This document shows positions 1 through 12,719 of a stretch of DNA of 64,000 nt, piece by piece. The notes beneath the pieces are model-generated. The model made no database searches. It was not told where the DNA came from and saw only the letters and a program-made list of their open reading frames with translations. Numbering within the stretch: position 1 is the stretch's first letter; the number at the start of each line of letters is the position of its first letter. Source of the stretch: Gamsiella multidivaricata (Eukaryota; Mortierellomycota; Mortierellomycetes; Mortierellales; Mortierellaceae); contig NW_026251814.1 of NCBI RefSeq assembly GCF_025024155.1, positions 36,027-100,026 of the forward strand. Direction: 5' to 3'. The translations under genes and the position numbers were made by a program.

Positions 1-596
1 AGTTCGCCGATGCTGAGGGTGCCCAGGCCGCACTGGCCCTCGCTGGCAAGGAAATCGACGGTCGTGCCATCCGCGTTGACCTCTCCGAGGGCCGCCCCCA
101 GAAGAAGGAGGCCAAGTCCTTCAACAACACCCCCCAGGGTGAGGCCAGCGACACGCTTTTCGTCGGCAACTTGTCCTTCACTGCGACCGAAGACGATCTG
201 CGTAACGCCTTTGCGGAATGCGGTCAGATCCTGTCGGTTCGTCTGCCCACAGATCGTGAGAGCGGCCAGCCTAAAGGATTCGGCTATATCCAGTTCTCGA
301 CCGTTGATGAGGCTAAAGCTGCGATTGCCTGGAACGGATCTGATCTGGCAGGACGTCCTTGCCGTTTGGATTTCGCTGGAAAGAAGCCTGAGCGTGCGGA
401 GGGTGGCGGTGGTGGATACGGTGGTGGTGGATACGGTGGTGGCGGACGAGGCGGTCGTGGCGGTGCTCGTGGCGGTGCTCGTGGTGGAGCTCGTGGTGGA
501 CGTGGTGGCGCGGGCGGTGCCCGTGGAGGACGCGGTGGTTCCACGACCAACCGTGGTGGATTCGGTTCCTTCCAGGGATCAAAGGTCACTTTTTAA
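1..596 (+). CDS. Nucleolin/Nsr1/Gar2-like RNA-binding protein, 3' part
   Basis: The reading frame is open from base 3 to the TAA at 594-596; the 5' part lies outside the window. What is visible is the end of one RRM (ending IRVDLSEGRP), then a complete second RRM with RNP2 LFVGNLS and RNP1 KGFGYIQF, then a C-terminal glycine/arginine-rich (GAR) tail of GGGGYGGGG and RGGRGG units ending GFGSFQGSKVTF. Two RRMs followed by a GAR tail is the architecture of fungal Nsr1/Gar2 and animal nucleolin, nucleolar proteins of pre-rRNA processing; an acidic N-terminus would be expected upstream. The GAR arginines are likely methylation targets (inference). It converges on the ABC transporter gene. Long ORFs on the opposite strand and in other frames come from the GC-rich GAR repeat and are not genes. 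A generic RRM/RGG protein such as an hnRNP is the alternative. Confidence 0.85.
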   Translation, partial: FADAEGAQAALALAGKEIDGRAIRVDLSEGRPQKKEAKSFNNTPQGEASDTLFVGNLSFTATEDDLRNAFAECGQILSVRLPTDRESGQPKGFGYIQFSTVDEAKAAIAWNGSDLAGRPCRLDFAGKKPERAEGGGGGYGGGGYGGGGRGGRGGARGGARGGARGGRGGAGGARGGRGGSTTNRGGFGSFQGSKVTF

Positions 597-899
597 GAGC
601 ATCGATCTTTTCTTTCATTTAATTTTCTTCGTTCTCAAGTTTTGCCCTTTAGCATATCATCACACACAACACACACACACACGTTTGTACAATACTCATC
701 TAAAAAAAAAAAAAAAAACTTTTTGCCTCCCAATGGCAGCGTCGCTCCTGCCTTTGTAGACTTTGTAATAAACTACACAGTCATTTAAAGAAACATAAAA
801 AAGCTTTTATTGCTTTATGGAGATTACGTGGGGCTATCTAAAAATAAAAGGCCTCGAATATAAAAAATAAAAAAAATAGAGACGCGTTGGATCGCGCGT
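597..899. other. Convergent 3' flanks of the RRM gene and the ABC transporter
   Basis: About 300 bp between two convergent stop codons. It holds a (CA)n stretch near 661-682, an A-run at 702-718, AATAAA-type motifs near 767 (plus strand) and 841-848, and T-rich DNA that reads as A-rich on the minus strand. It is best read as two overlapping polyadenylation regions. No coding potential was seen. Confidence 0.5.
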
Positions 900-3800
900 T
901 TACCTCTTGTTCCACTTGAGGTAGCGGATACCAACCACGACTATGATGATATTAAACACCAAGTAGATGCACATGATACCCAGGTTCCTCCAGCGATACG
1001 CAAAGTCCATGCTTAGGCCTTGGTAAAAGTCCTGGCCGTACGAATACTCGCAGTACTGGCAGTTCGAGGTATCGTTCGGATTGTTGATGTATCCCGTCGC
1101 AGCCTGCATGAACGAGGCCGCGTATTGCCCACATGTCTGGCCCGCGGGCGTGTTGAACACCGAGAATTCATCCCCTTCGCATCTAACGCGGACGTCGTGC
1201 AGCTGAACAGTAACCAAGGCTTCGATCACATAGTGGTACGGGTCAAGCCAATACATCCACGAGGACCAGAACTTAGGCATCGAGGCCTTTGGCATCATGA
1301 CACCGCAGAACAAGTTCAGTGACGAAAAGATAAACGGGTTCAGCAGCGCTGCCACCGTCGTCGAAGGCGTGAGCGCCGCAATAGCCTGACCCAGCGTGAC
1401 CGCGAACAAACAGAAGACGATCAACATTAACCAGGTGAAGAACGTCAGGATCGAGCTCGACACGAATCCGACTGTCCAGTAAAAGACCAGGAAGAAGACG
1501 GTTCCCGCCAGGATCACATAGGGAATCTCGATCAGGACGATCGACGCTGCAAAGGGCATCCATCCGTAGTACTTTCCAGCGAGCTCGCGGTAGAACCATT
1601 GACGCTCCGTATGGAACCGGGGTTGGGCCATGTTGACAAGCAAGGCAGCCATGACCATGATCTGGAAAACGACGAACACACGGGATTGGAGATCGACCTT
1701 GGATCCGCCCAGTCGGTAGAACGAGAATCCATTGAGGAGCGCAAAGATGATCATCATGAAGATACGGCCGAAATTATACTGAGGTAGTCGCCAGTAGGTG
1801 CGGGACATGCGCTTGAAGACATATTTGAGCTGTAACTTGGTACCTGAGGCGTACTCCAGCGCATCATCATGCTGGCGCTGGTGATGCGAACCAGAGCCAC
1901 TGGCATCGTGTGGATGCTTGCGTGTGGCCTGGATGGCAGACGAGAGCTCCCTCCGCTCAGGCGAGGCATCCCATATCTGGGGCCATTCGAGTCCAGAATG
2001 GCGGGCGTTGACAACATCCAGGATATACTCGGCAGGGTTGGCATGGGGAGCGCATTTGGGTGCACCGTTCCTCTCGAAGTAGCTGATCAACATAGAAGAG
2101 TCTGGGCCGAGGTCACCGAAATAGACGGTCCTTCCACCCTTGGCGAGCAGAAGCAGGTCGTCAAAGAACGCAAACAACTGGGAAGAGGGCTGATGGATAG
2201 TGCACAGGATAGCTTGACCCTGATCCGTCAACTTGCGCATGAAACGCATGATGTTGTACGACGCCTGAGCATCCAGACCAGAGGTGGGTTCGTCCAGGAA
2301 CAGCAACTTGGGTTTGGCCACGAGCTCGACACCGATTGTCAAACGCTTGCGCTCCTCGACCGAGATACCAAAACCAGACTCAGTGGTACCAATGACAGCG
2401 TCCGCAATGTTTTCCATCTCAAGAATCTTAATAATCTCTTCAACGTACGCATCCTTCTCGGCCTCAGAAACATTAGCGGGCTGACGAAGGTAAGCAGAGA
2501 ACTGGAGGGCTTCACGGACAGTAGTCTCGGGGACATGGACATCGAGCTGTTCACAGTATCCGGTCGTCCGCTGGAAATCACGACGAAGAGGCTCGCCATC
2601 GACCTCGACAGTTCCGGAAACGGTTCCGACGTTCTTGCGCTGAGCGAGGACATCCAGAAGAGTCGTCTTTCCGGCACCGGAGGATCCCATCAGAGCGGTC
2701 ATGGTTCCAGGCTTGACAAGACCCGCAATGTCGGTCAACAACTGCTTCTGGCCCGAAGGATCGAACTTGTAAGGAACAATGTAGTTAAGGTTCTCCCAGG
2801 CAAAAACGGATCCCTTGGCCATATCCGCGATCTCAATAGTTGAGTCACCCTTATCGCTCTGGACGTTAGCCTTGGGTGCAACGGCAACGCTGTTGACAGT
2901 GGATCCCGAGGCGTTGTGAAGGGTCTCTTCGTCCTCAGGATGGGGCTCTGCCAGATGGGTGCCCTTCTTGTAGACATTGGTACTGAAACCACCCTTGCCG
3001 AACTCGATTTTCTCGAGCGCATAGCATGTGACGAAGACAAAGAACAGCCAGAAGAGAATAACGGCCAAGATATCGAGTCCCATTTCGGATGTCTTGTAAC
3101 GATATGCGGCATATAGGTAATCGGATCCATCGACTAGGGTGGTACCGGGCTTGGACCCAGCGAGGGTGCAGACCTGATAGTTGATGTCAGTGTAGGAGGG
3201 ACCACGAGGAATCATGGCTGGACCGGCGCAGTCAAACGTCAATCCCGTCATCTCGTTCGATATCAGGGCTTTGAATGCATATGCGAGCGGATTAATCCAG
3301 AAGATCCAGATGAACCATGGATGCATGGACTGGTACGGAATCATGTATCCGGAATACAAGATCAAGGCCAAGAGAATCAGACCAGAGTTACGCGATGCAG
3401 CATCGAAGGTGGCCGAGACTGCTGCCCACTATATAGCAAAGAGGTGTGGAGCGATTGAGTTAAACCTACGTTGGACTCGAGAACCCGATCGTAAGGCATA
3501 GCATCGAATCCCAGACAACATACCATTCTGAAGAATGCGGTCATGCAGAGAGCACAGAGGAATAGAATGATACAGAATAATAGCCATTTGACAAAAGTCC
3601 TTTGCAGCCCTGACATAAAATAAAGCACGACAGAGAACAGAAGAATCTGCATAATAACCAGGGGAATATCGACACAGATCTGTGAGATCGCAAAGGCAGC
3701 AGGGCGGTACATGGCGAATCCTTTGTGCTAAAGAACACATGAAACAAAAGACAGCAAAATATGTTAACTGCATATCCAAAGCTACACTAACAAACTCGTC

Positions 3801-6125
3801 TCAAATAATCCTGAACATACCTTGTACAAGATCGGACGACCTTGCATAGCCATTGGCAATTCAGCTTGAGAGATCAGGGCGTTGAAGAGCAGGGAGAAGA
3901 ATAAGACACCTCCACGAGTGAAGGCACCGTTGGCAGACATGGGCAACAGGAAGAAGACACTTCCGACAATGATAGCTTTGATCACCTAGAAAATATGGTC
4001 GACAAAATATCTGTGTTAGAAATGCGTGTCTTCCTCATTATACAAGCACTACATTATCAGGAGGTAACGGCGTCCTACATTGGAGGCATAACGGGAGACG
4101 ACGGAGGTCATGTCTCCCTTTGTGAGCTGGAACTGGCGCACAGTCAGGGCCTTGACCTGAGCCACAAAGTTGATCGTGTAAGGGTCCTGGACCGAAACGT
4201 GCTTCTGCTTCGTCTGCTTTGTCGCCTCCTTGAAATCATCGACAGGGTTGACCTCTTGGACCTGGCCCCGATACTCGATACGCTGCTGCTCCTCCAGTTC
4301 ATAGTAGCGCGAGGCCTTGTACACATCCTCAAATTCCTTGGAGGAGCGAGGAACACGGCCAGAGAAGCCAGAGCGAGGTTTGCGCTCATGAGGATCCGTG
4401 ATAGCAGTGAGGAAATCCGCTGTGGTTTGACGAGCGGGACATTCAAATCCAAGATCGATGAAATACTGGCGCGCCTCATTTGCTGGACCAAAGAAGATGC
4501 AGCGACCCTCGTAAAGCAGTAAGGTCTTGTCGAACAGGTCATAGATGTTCTCAGACTAATGACACATTGCCAAATAGAGAATGTGAGAACTTAGTATCCA
4601 TGCTGGAACAATGATGGTAGTAGACAGCGAGAAAGCAGCGTGGTACTAAACTTACAGCCTGGTAGATGGTGACGACGGTTGCCTTGTTGAGCAGGTTCTA
4701 TATGGAAATGATCGGATAGAAAAGTATGGATTGTTTCAAACGCGTGAGACATGACCTGGAACCGAGGTGGATACTAAAGATTAATAAGAGGTGATCTTAC
4801 GGTCTGAACACGCAGTGATTTAACATAATCAAGAGCCGAGGAGGCATCGAGACCGCGAGTGGAACCGTCCCACATGTTGACAGCTGAGCGAGTGGCCATC
4901 TGCTCAGCGATCGAAAGACGCTTGCGCTCTCCTCCGGAAATACCACGGATAAAGGCATTTCCGACGACGGTATCAACCTGCTTCGTGAGACCATACATCT
5001 TTGTGAGGACGCTGAGGAACTCGCTGACAAAGTCCTTGCGGTGGTCCTGCAAACGCTTCGAGGGTGTCTTGGTTTTAAGAGCCATCTCCAGGGTCTGGCG
5101 CACCGTCAGGGTTGGATAGTGGAAGTCATCTATTTTCGCAATTGATAGAGAGCAAGAACTGCATGTTAGACTTCGCCTTGAACAAAAACGTCGTAGCTTG
5201 GATGTCATGAACAAAAATAGCAATAGCACCCATGACAGCAGAGCAAAAAAAAAAAAAAAAATCCGTTCCTTGGGACATGTTCACTTCAAGTAAATATATT
5301 ACCTTCTTGGTTGTACAAGACCTCGCCACGATGGTGCACTGCAATCTCCTCAGCAGTGAAAGGGCCATAGGTGACATCACCCGTGATCTGCTTGTAGTTC
5401 TTGCGCTCGTTGGCGAGTACACGCAGGAGGGTCGAGCATCCGGCTCCAGGGCGACCCAGGACCAAGATCATCTCACCATCACGACAAAATCCGTTCATGG
5501 GATGAAGAATCGTCTTGGTGATGACCTTTGGTCGCTTCTGTCCACGGGAAAAGCATTTCTTGGCCCAGAAGAATGGGTTAACCAGATTCGCAAGACCGAT
5601 AAATGGATCCGCAAACACGGCGATATGCTGCGCTCCGACACCCTCACCTAAGACCTCGAGGTTCTCCCAGGCCACACCGAGGTTACGACCTTTGATTCCG
5701 GCGGCCTGTGCTTGGGGCACAATGTTCTTAAGGTACTCTGTTAAATCAAAGTCACCGCCATCATCCTGGGTTTTCTCGCCAGTGGTAACACGGTAGAGTG
5801 ACGATCGTCTCGTCAGTTTGCGCTCAAGGCTTTTAAAGTCCTTTTCGGCTCCGACGACGTTCACGCGCGAGGGACCTTCACCCCAACGACCGCTGATAGC
5901 ATCCTCGTAGGTGCCGTTCTCGGAACCGTTCTCGGAATCGTTATCTTCGTCGGTGTCGTCGTCATCGACTTGTTGTTTCTCATTATTGAGACCAGACACG
6001 ACAGTTTCTTGAGGACGAGGGTGTTGTCCTGGGTGCTGGCTAGATGGCTGCAGGGAAGGGTTGCGCAGGATTCCTGGCTGCCTTGGGTCGCCATCGCCCA
6101 AGGGTGTGTCACTTGGGTTGGACAT
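900..6125 (-). CDS. PDR/CDR-type full-size ABC transporter (ABCG), seven exons
   Basis: Exons, in order of translation: 6125-5303, 5129-4801, 4697-4656, 4555-4079, 3985-3821, 3727-3524, 3428-900. The joins keep frame and give about 1,522 residues, the normal size for a fungal PDR pump with (NBD-TMD)x2 order. The first NBD has the degenerate Walker A GRPGAGCSTLL (about residues 224-234), signature ISGGERKRLSI and the fungal Walker B variant WDGSTRGLD. The second NBD has a canonical Walker A GSSGAGKTTLL (about 928), a degenerate signature VEERKRLTIG and Walker B LLFLDEPTSGLD. This reciprocal degeneracy is typical of the family. The N-terminus is acidic (DDDDTDEDND). It probably exports drugs or lipids at the plasma membrane. 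The 42-nt third exon codes for NLLNKATVVTIYQA. Exon 6/7 boundaries are the least certain. A CATATAAAA box on the minus strand near 6589-6597 could be its TATA. Confidence 0.93.
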
Positions 6126-9100
6126 GAGCAGAGAGGATTATCTGCTATAGCGGGCGATATGAAAGGGATGGGGTCAGTCCTCTGTTAAGGCTGAGTGCCA
6201 AGGGGATAAGCAAATAAAGATGAAGACGAGAGGAAGAGAAGGGTGGTACCGTTGGATGAGAATCGACTGTCGACTGGTATGTGTTGAGGTGGAGAGAGAG
6301 GGTGTGAGTGTGTGAGGAGGTGATTATGTGGAGGTATGCAGAAATGCGATGTTGGTGGCAGAGAAGAGATCGAGAGAGGGGAGAAGGTATGAAGGTGTGA
6401 AGAGAGAAGCAATTTTCTGGTCACTTTTCTTTCAGAATGGAAACGAACAGGCACAATTGACGTTGCGACAATACCTCTTGCGAATGAATGTTTGCGAGAT
6501 GCTGGGTATCGAGTGAGGACAGTTTGAGAATGAAGAAGATAAATGAGACCGTTGTTGACGGGGTCCAAGGGCGGTGGGATGGGGTTCGTTTTATATGGCG
6601 ATTGCTCTCTCGTAAGACTGATTAGCAGCATTCGCAATGCGTTCACCTTCCTCTCTTTGCAAACAAACAAGTTGTGCAGCAAACCATAGCCTACTCGGGA
6701 TGTACATCCCACGGAATGAACGCCCAGAACAGGATTTTACCTACATCTATTTTATTTTTCGGATTTGGAACAGTGTTCCATGGTATTACCCATCCTGTCT
6801 TGGTATCCTTCATTCACTCACTCCTTCCAATGGCAAGTAGGACAAGCCCTGATCCTCTGTACTTGTATCCGCACTTGCAAGAGCGCAGGAATGATCAATG
6901 CTGTCAACCCACGCAACCTGCAATGGACAACTGAAACGGATAGAGTCTTGGTCTGATTCCTTACCATATGAGAGAACATAGTTACTATATAGTTCATTCA
7001 TGGGCTGTAGTAGTTCATAAAGTACGGTCTTTTCAATTACAACATACTCTTCGGCCCTTTTATTCCGATGCCAGCGGATACACGCGCAAAAAAAAAAATG
7101 CATTTTGCTATTAAACAACATAGAACACTCTCTCCCCACTTCGCTATCCATTATCCATTCTCCGCCGACGAGCGAATCGGTGATAAAGATAGACCCCAGG
7201 TTGGCCAAGTAATCAGTACCTCTAAATCCAAATAGCAAAAGCAACAAAGAAGGCAGGAATGTGAACATTTCACAGTCTCCCATCCTCGCATCCATTTCGG
7301 TCTTCAGCCCATCTCGGACATAAAACAAGGGCTTGAAGAGAAGGAATAGAGAGGAAGCACACGAGCACCCTGTGCTCCTGCGTAACAAACCCTTTCGTAC
7401 TTTTTTGTAAAAGCAAAATGGCGGTGAACCTGCCTCAATCGCTGAGGTACAGTCTTGTAGTGCGAATAGATCAGCGGGTGCAGCAAAAGAACATTTTGCG
7501 CAATTCGCTCACGGCGCAATTACTTCATGTCTTTTGTTGTGATACAAACAGGTAAACAGGTGTAAACACAGGCGCAGGCGCACGCACATAAACTGGCTAA
7601 ACCTGTCCCGCACGAATCAATTGCTCAGATAGATCAGCAAATCGCTTTGAGAACCACTCAGAGGGATTGTTATTCTAGACATCAGCACAGGATAATTGGA
7701 CGAGAAGAGCACATCCCCGTGGATGAGACGTGTGTATCAGGTCTGGGGGTGGAGCACACAGAAAATGAATAAATAGAAAGCATCGATCGACAAGGAACCA
7801 ACTTACCGTGGGATAACCGTTTTTGCGTACTCATTCCATATATCAGCCGAGTATTGTAAAAAAGCTTCCTCAGTAGATAGAAAAGCAGCCCATTCCTCCT
7901 ACCCTCAATTTACTGTCGCCACACTTTTTTTCTCGTTATTTGTCCTTGAGTACTGCCATCTTTATTGGCTGTTCCATTGACGAAAAGTAGACACAGTTGC
8001 GGGCGAGGGAAACACGCCATTGAATCACTAGCCCTTGTTCGTATGGATACTTTTTTAGCCGATTCGCGCACAAGCATATAACAAGCATATATTTAGATGT
8101 CATCGTGAATCCCTTTTGTAGAAATAAGCAACTCTGTAACTGTTTGTCAATGATGCGTAATGTTATACATTCGATGATTTTATGGACTAATAAATTGCCG
8201 GGCGAGTGGTCTGCTTAGAAATACAGCTCCATGGCGAATAAAAAACGAGTGCCTATACTGTGAACCCAGCATAATGCCAGAAACCCATTTCGACCAGCGT
8301 GATAAATGGCCAATAGCACCGAGTCTTGTCACATCCAGAAGCGTCGAGCACCGGTAATTCACAGTTGTCTCTCAGCCTGGCAAGGATCTTGATGGGCCGT
8401 AGATCCCTCGGAAAGGCAGAGATTGGCAGATGGCTCAGGCAAGTCTCAAAACAACACATGTGGTTTAGGTACCAACGCTTTCGCACCTCTGTCATCATCT
8501 TCAGGCAAGCCAGGAATATCGCCTCTTGTCTCTCGCAAGACGGTTTGCTCTGGAGAAGCAGTTCGATAGTCGCAGTAGCGTGTAGTCCCGGTGCAAAAAA
8601 CCTCTCTAGCTTCAGCAAACTCGTCCACCACTTTAAAGAAAAAAAAAAAAAAAAAAAAAAAAAAGATACAAATAGATAGACTTTTGTACTCTCCTATAGT
8701 CTCTTTCTTGCTGTAGCCCGCTGTTATCATGCTATGCTGTCCTGAGGCCCCCCTTACTCTAGCCAGGAAATAAAGAGAGTTCACTATTGCTCCATGGTCT
8801 GTTCCGAACAACTATAATCGCTGGCTAGTAACCATCACGATAGGACAATGGGAAGGGTGATTTGTTATGGCAAAGGACATTTTCCTAATGGCGTAGACAA
8901 CCCCTTTTGGAAGAGGTACAACCCCTTTTGGAAGAGGTACAACTCCCTTTGACTCTGAGCTACGAAGTAACGCGCACCAGAGCCACCTGGTCCAGTCGGC
9001 TCTTCATCGGTCCGCTGCAAGATAACGCCGCAAACAATGAAAAATAAAATAAAATAAATTAAAAAAAAGCCGAAAGGTGCACAACATTGAAGGCCTAAAA

Positions 9101-10243
9101 GCAGCATAAGGTGAGGAAGTGGCAGGGAGCGTTGTGATAACAGGTATCTTATCTGACCAAATGCTGTTCAGTAGAAGAACCGGAAACAGAAAAAAATGGC
9201 TCAAATAGTCACAGAACGTGATTCGAGTCAAAGTGTCTTCTGGAGTTGTGAAGACTGCCGTGTGTGGCCAGAGTAGAAGCAGATGTTTGACCCTATCCAG
9301 CCCTGTACAGCGTGGCCAAATCAGTTTCTTGCAATGGGCGTACAGAATAAGCCCTGTTCCAAATCCATAATAAAAGACAAATCTCGCCTCAGCGTGCGTG
9401 GACGACGCGACCATACATTGCGGCTCTAAACACGCACAGCCTCGCTCTCAGTGGTCAATTCGGACTGTCTAACTATGGCTATGGAACCATGAGAGTCGCT
9501 ATCCTAGGATAGGATCCTCTTGCAAAAAAAAAAAAAAAAAAAAAAAAACGGGGCACCAGGGCGTAAACAACCCGGACATGGATCCCATCCATATTTGTAT
9601 CCACAAACCTAGCATTCCTGTATAACACATTCTTCTAGAGATCGTCGGAATTACAATAAGAGACTTTGGGGCGGTGCTTGTCACACTCAGGCACGACCGC
9701 TTCCTTCGGTCTCGTACGTGAGGTCTTCGGGCTCTCTGTAATTGGCTGCATTCGTAATACCTGGTTCTCGGCGTACCACATTGTTTCATACATTGAAAAA
9801 AATGAGGGGCCCTGGATCGATCCCCTGTTGCCATCCTTCTTGATGTTCTACGCACCTTTTCCTCCATAGTAGGAGCTTACTCAGCCTCGCAATACCGACC
9901 TCCCGGCTCAGAAACCGTCTGGAATTATCCATTTGCGGCAACAAACTTTGAACAGAATAGTCAAACCGAATTACTTCCTGTCCGTACGTGAAACAAGGCT
10001 GCTGCTGACATATCCCAGAGATGACGGATTCTGGGATCCTAGCCAATCCTACAGTCACTGGCGCCTGGTCCCTGGAAACAAAGGAATGATCGGAAAGAAA
10101 CGTGGATTTTCAGGCATATACCTGAAGTTATCGCCCCTGTCTATGCCCTATACTCCGAACTCTGCCACGAGGTCCCATCCAAGATCAGGGTAACCTTTAC
10201 CAGGGAACCTACATAATCCCAGGCCTCTCGTGGAAAAAAAACA
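6126..10243. other. Gene-poor interval of about 4.1 kb
   Basis: Nothing here is recognised as a gene. The first 500 bp are the promoter and 5' leader of the ABC transporter. Several stop-poor stretches of 90-136 codons occur (minus 8253-8618, 9004-9414 and 9786-10058), but none shows a known motif, plausible splice joins or a clear ATG context. Long A-runs lie at 8638-8664 (24 or more) and 9524-9548. They sit next to no recognisable retroelement gene. Confidence 0.4.
8897..8950. repeat. 21-bp tandem repeat, 2.5 copies
   Basis: Two exact copies of a 21-bp unit (8897-8917 and 8918-8938) that begins ACAACCCC and ends GAAGAGGT, followed by a degenerate partial copy to about 8950. It lies in non-coding DNA and no role is apparent. 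Confidence 0.85.
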
Positions 10244-10250
10244 TATAAAT
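10244..10250 (+). promoter_or_regulatory. TATA box of the secreted DPBB gene
   Basis: TATAAAT sits 114 bp before the ATG at 10364, preceded by an A-run and followed by a CT/CA-rich leader that ends CTTTTCATC just before the ATG. Position and leader composition fit a highly expressed fungal gene. Confidence 0.55.
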
Positions 10251-10363
10251 ACCGAGCATCATGAGCTCTTTTATGTCCATCATCATCAGCTTCTCATCGC
10301 TTCCTGATCCAACTACATCCAGCTACTTCGAACAACAACTTTACCTATCCCACTCTTTTCATC

Positions 10364-10882
10364 ATGGTCAAGGTCTCTTCCTTCGCGCTTTTCCTTGCTG
10401 CTACTGTCATCTCCTTGACCGGCGCTGCTCCTGTGTCTACTTCTACCAGCGATGACATTAAGATCACTATCCCTACACCTGTCAAGAACGACACTCCAGT
10501 TCCAACTTCCCCTACTGAACAGTCGATCGAAACTCGCGCCGACGTCGATCAATTTTCTTCGTCCGTCAAGCACCAGGGCAAGGCCACCTGGTTCACGCAC
10601 GGCTATGGCGCTTGCAATATCTACTGGGATGGCAACAAGGAGCCTGTCGTGGCCCTGAATGCCCACCAGATGGGTACGCAGTCCTGGGGAAACCCCGTCT
10701 GCGACCGCAAGGTCCGCGTCTACAACCGTCAGAACCCATCCAAGTCCGTCGTCGCTCGCATTGTCGACAAGTGCCCCGGTGATGAGTGTGCCTGGGGTTC
10801 TTTGGATCTCTCGCCCTTCGCGTTCAAGAAGCTCGGTCACCTGGACACGGGTATCATCGATATCTCCTGGAACTATGTCTAA
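10364..10882 (+). CDS. Small secreted protein with RlpA/expansin-like double-psi beta-barrel
   Basis: Single exon of 172 codons. Residues 1-21 form a signal peptide (MVKVSSFALFLAATVISLTG, then APVS). A Thr/Pro/Ser-rich linker follows to about residue 65, then a double-psi beta-barrel of about 105 residues: GKATWFTHGYGACN, ALNAHQMG, CDRKVRVYNRQNP, VVARIVDKCPGDECAWGSLDLSP, and FKKLGHLDTGIIDISW. The DKCPGC-like segment and the LDLSP...G.I.I.W block are hallmarks of the barwin/RlpA-like fungal family often annotated as riboflavin aldehyde-forming enzyme or plant expansin-like. Such proteins are secreted and thought to bind or loosen wall polysaccharide; enzymatic activity is rarely shown. The four barrel cysteines (N49-type CN, CD, CPGDEC) are present. 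The canonical TATA box and absence of introns suggest strong regulated expression. Confidence 0.87.
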   Translation: MVKVSSFALFLAATVISLTGAAPVSTSTSDDIKITIPTPVKNDTPVPTSPTEQSIETRADVDQFSSSVKHQGKATWFTHGYGACNIYWDGNKEPVVALNAHQMGTQSWGNPVCDRKVRVYNRQNPSKSVVARIVDKCPGDECAWGSLDLSPFAFKKLGHLDTGIIDISWNYV

Positions 10883-11325
10883 AGACAGCCAGTCTTGAGG
10901 AAAATATCAAACTTGAGGGAGAAAATGAGAAGGACGAGGGGAGGAGGGGGAAGAGGATGCTGCGAAAGTTGCAGTTGACAAACACGTTTGAAGAAGAAAG
11001 GATGCAGGCATTCTTTTTTCGGTAAGCGTTGCAGGAGGATAGTTCAGTGAATAGGAGTTTATCTTTCCCCAACTGTTCTGTGCAGCCCACCCTTTCCCCA
11101 TATACCATATCTCATTCTCTCCTACGATTAAAAAATATAGAAAGATGTACAACATCGCGAATACATCGATACAGCCAAAGAACGGCCTTACATAGAAAAA
11201 TAAATCACGCTTTCAGAAAACACTCACTGAGTCTTGTCAAACTTGCTGACTTTGAAGAAAACAAAGTGAACAGTGCCTAGAGGAGATATGGCGCTAAAAT
11301 GATTGAACAACAGCATGGTTATGCG

Positions 11326-11628
11326 TTAACGGGCGAGATGGAAGGAAAGAAAGAAAGAGCTCGGAGATGAAGGAAGATCTAGATGGCGGATACATAGCGC
11401 ATGCTGCACTTGTACAAAAAAAGAAATAAAAAGCCGAGCTAGTGTAACACGAAAGAGGACATGATAGACGCGCAACTGTGCATCTACACATTGGAACGGA
11501 GCGGGAGAAGAGCAGACGGCGTACACGATGTTGCACAAGAGCACAAGGAAGATGACATTGGAAATAGGATGGCGCAGGAGTCCTGTTAGTTGGATAAGAA
11601 GAGGAGGGAGAGGGAGATCGGTGGACAT
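11326..11628 (-). CDS. Possible small membrane protein of 100 residues
   Basis: ATG at 11626-11628, open for 100 codons. The start is MSTDLPLPPLLIQLTGLL, followed by two hydrophobic stretches (about residues 23-42, VIFLVLLCNIVYAVCSS, and 55-72, VLFRVTLARLFISFFV) and a Ser/Pro/Phe-rich tail. I do not recognise it. The ORF could be chance in CT-rich DNA: another frame of the same strand is also open, and no homology is known to me. The diverged direct repeat A begins about 20 bp upstream of its ATG. Confidence 0.25.
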   Translation of the reverse strand: MSTDLPLPPLLIQLTGLLRHPISNVIFLVLLCNIVYAVCSSPAPFQCVDAQLRVYHVLFRVTLARLFISFFVQVQHALCIRHLDLPSSPSSFFLSFHLAR

Positions 11629-11648
11629 GGGCCAAGTAAGCCCCGGTG

Positions 11649-11801
11649 ATTGTGTGTATACATGGTTATAAGTAATATGGAGGTAGGCTATGCAGAATCT
11701 AATCCAAACGCGGTCAATCTAGGCGTATGAAAAAATATGATTTGAAAAGACCGCTGTCGTCCGTCCACTTCTGCCCCACGTAATCTGGCTTTTTTCACAC
11801 C
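11649..11801 (+). repeat. Dispersed direct repeat, copy A
   Basis: Two blocks match copy B in the same order and orientation. Block 1 contains CATGGTTATAAGTAA (11661-11675). Block 2 (11698-11801) starts TCTAATCCAAACGCGG, passes AAAAGACCGC and CACGTAATCT, and ends in a T-run and CAC. Identity to copy B is about 80% by eye in block 2. The spacing between blocks differs by roughly 80 bp. Confidence 0.7.
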
Positions 11802-12719
11802 TCCCTCCCGAGCGCTCCATGGCCTCAGGTCGAACTAACTCCACAGAGGCATGGCGTGGAATTCTTTCAACTCGCTAGCTTTTAATCCGTAAATTATTAC
11901 TGGCTGCATTCATATCTTCGCAATATATAGTCCTCCAGCGTGCGAGCATGGAAAGATATCGAGGAAAGACAGTGCCAGATGTGACAAAGGACAATGGTTA
12001 GAATCCTGAGTTCATTGTAATGGGAACTGCGGTTAACATTCAAACAGAGCGACTGAGACGAGATCTGCTGTTCAGGCAACCGCCCCATTCCTCCAAGCGA
12101 AGAGGCCCTACGAAGTACGGAAAGGAACTTTTATTTTATATATCGTATACAATAATGACAGACTACAGAATGCTATCCCGTTTCCGCCTGTCTTTCTTTT
12201 TAGCGCTGCGTGTTTATGAAATATTGCATCTTGCTATAGCACTGCGAGGTCTCGTATCCTGAACACTTCTACATATGTCTGTGAGTGCTTTGAATAGTCG
12301 AGCCATGAGGGTCTGTAAGATCAGGCCAAATCTCTCGGGATCATTGCGGGCTTCGATGAACATCCCTCAACATCCTTCATGAGAAAATCTGCTTTATTCG
12401 GCAGACGGTGGGGTTGATTGTTTGCGAGAAAAATTGATCGTCGATCGGGATATCCTCCACAGGCATCACATGGGACACTGAGAATCTACCTGCCGAGGCT
12501 GCAATGGAAGACAAGGTTCTGGGGATCCTTATCCAGCTGTAAGTGTTGTGGCTATTTTCCAGTCGGATGTGGAGTTTTTTTTAACTGCTTTCAAGCCGCC
12601 AAACAAAACGACCGAATTAACGAGCATGGGGGACAAAGACTGAATAACGTGCGTGGTCTATCTTTCTAGCTGTAATTTCATTCAGCAGCCCCCTTTCGGT
12701 TCAGTGTCTCCCTCTGAAA

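Noticed and set aside
10..759. 249-codon open frame overlapping the RRM gene
   Set aside because: Out of frame with the RRM/GAR text, compositionally a shifted reading of GGTGG repeats, and it runs on into the A-run of the 3' flank.
1869..2843. 324-codon open frame on the plus strand inside the ABC transporter
   Set aside because: It is the antisense shadow of the conserved second nucleotide-binding domain of the transporter; its translation shows no family motif and the sense strand is unambiguous.
8638..8664. Long A-run as the tail of a LINE-type retroposon
   Set aside because: No reverse transcriptase or endonuclease motif upstream, no target-site duplication seen, and similar runs occur throughout the window.
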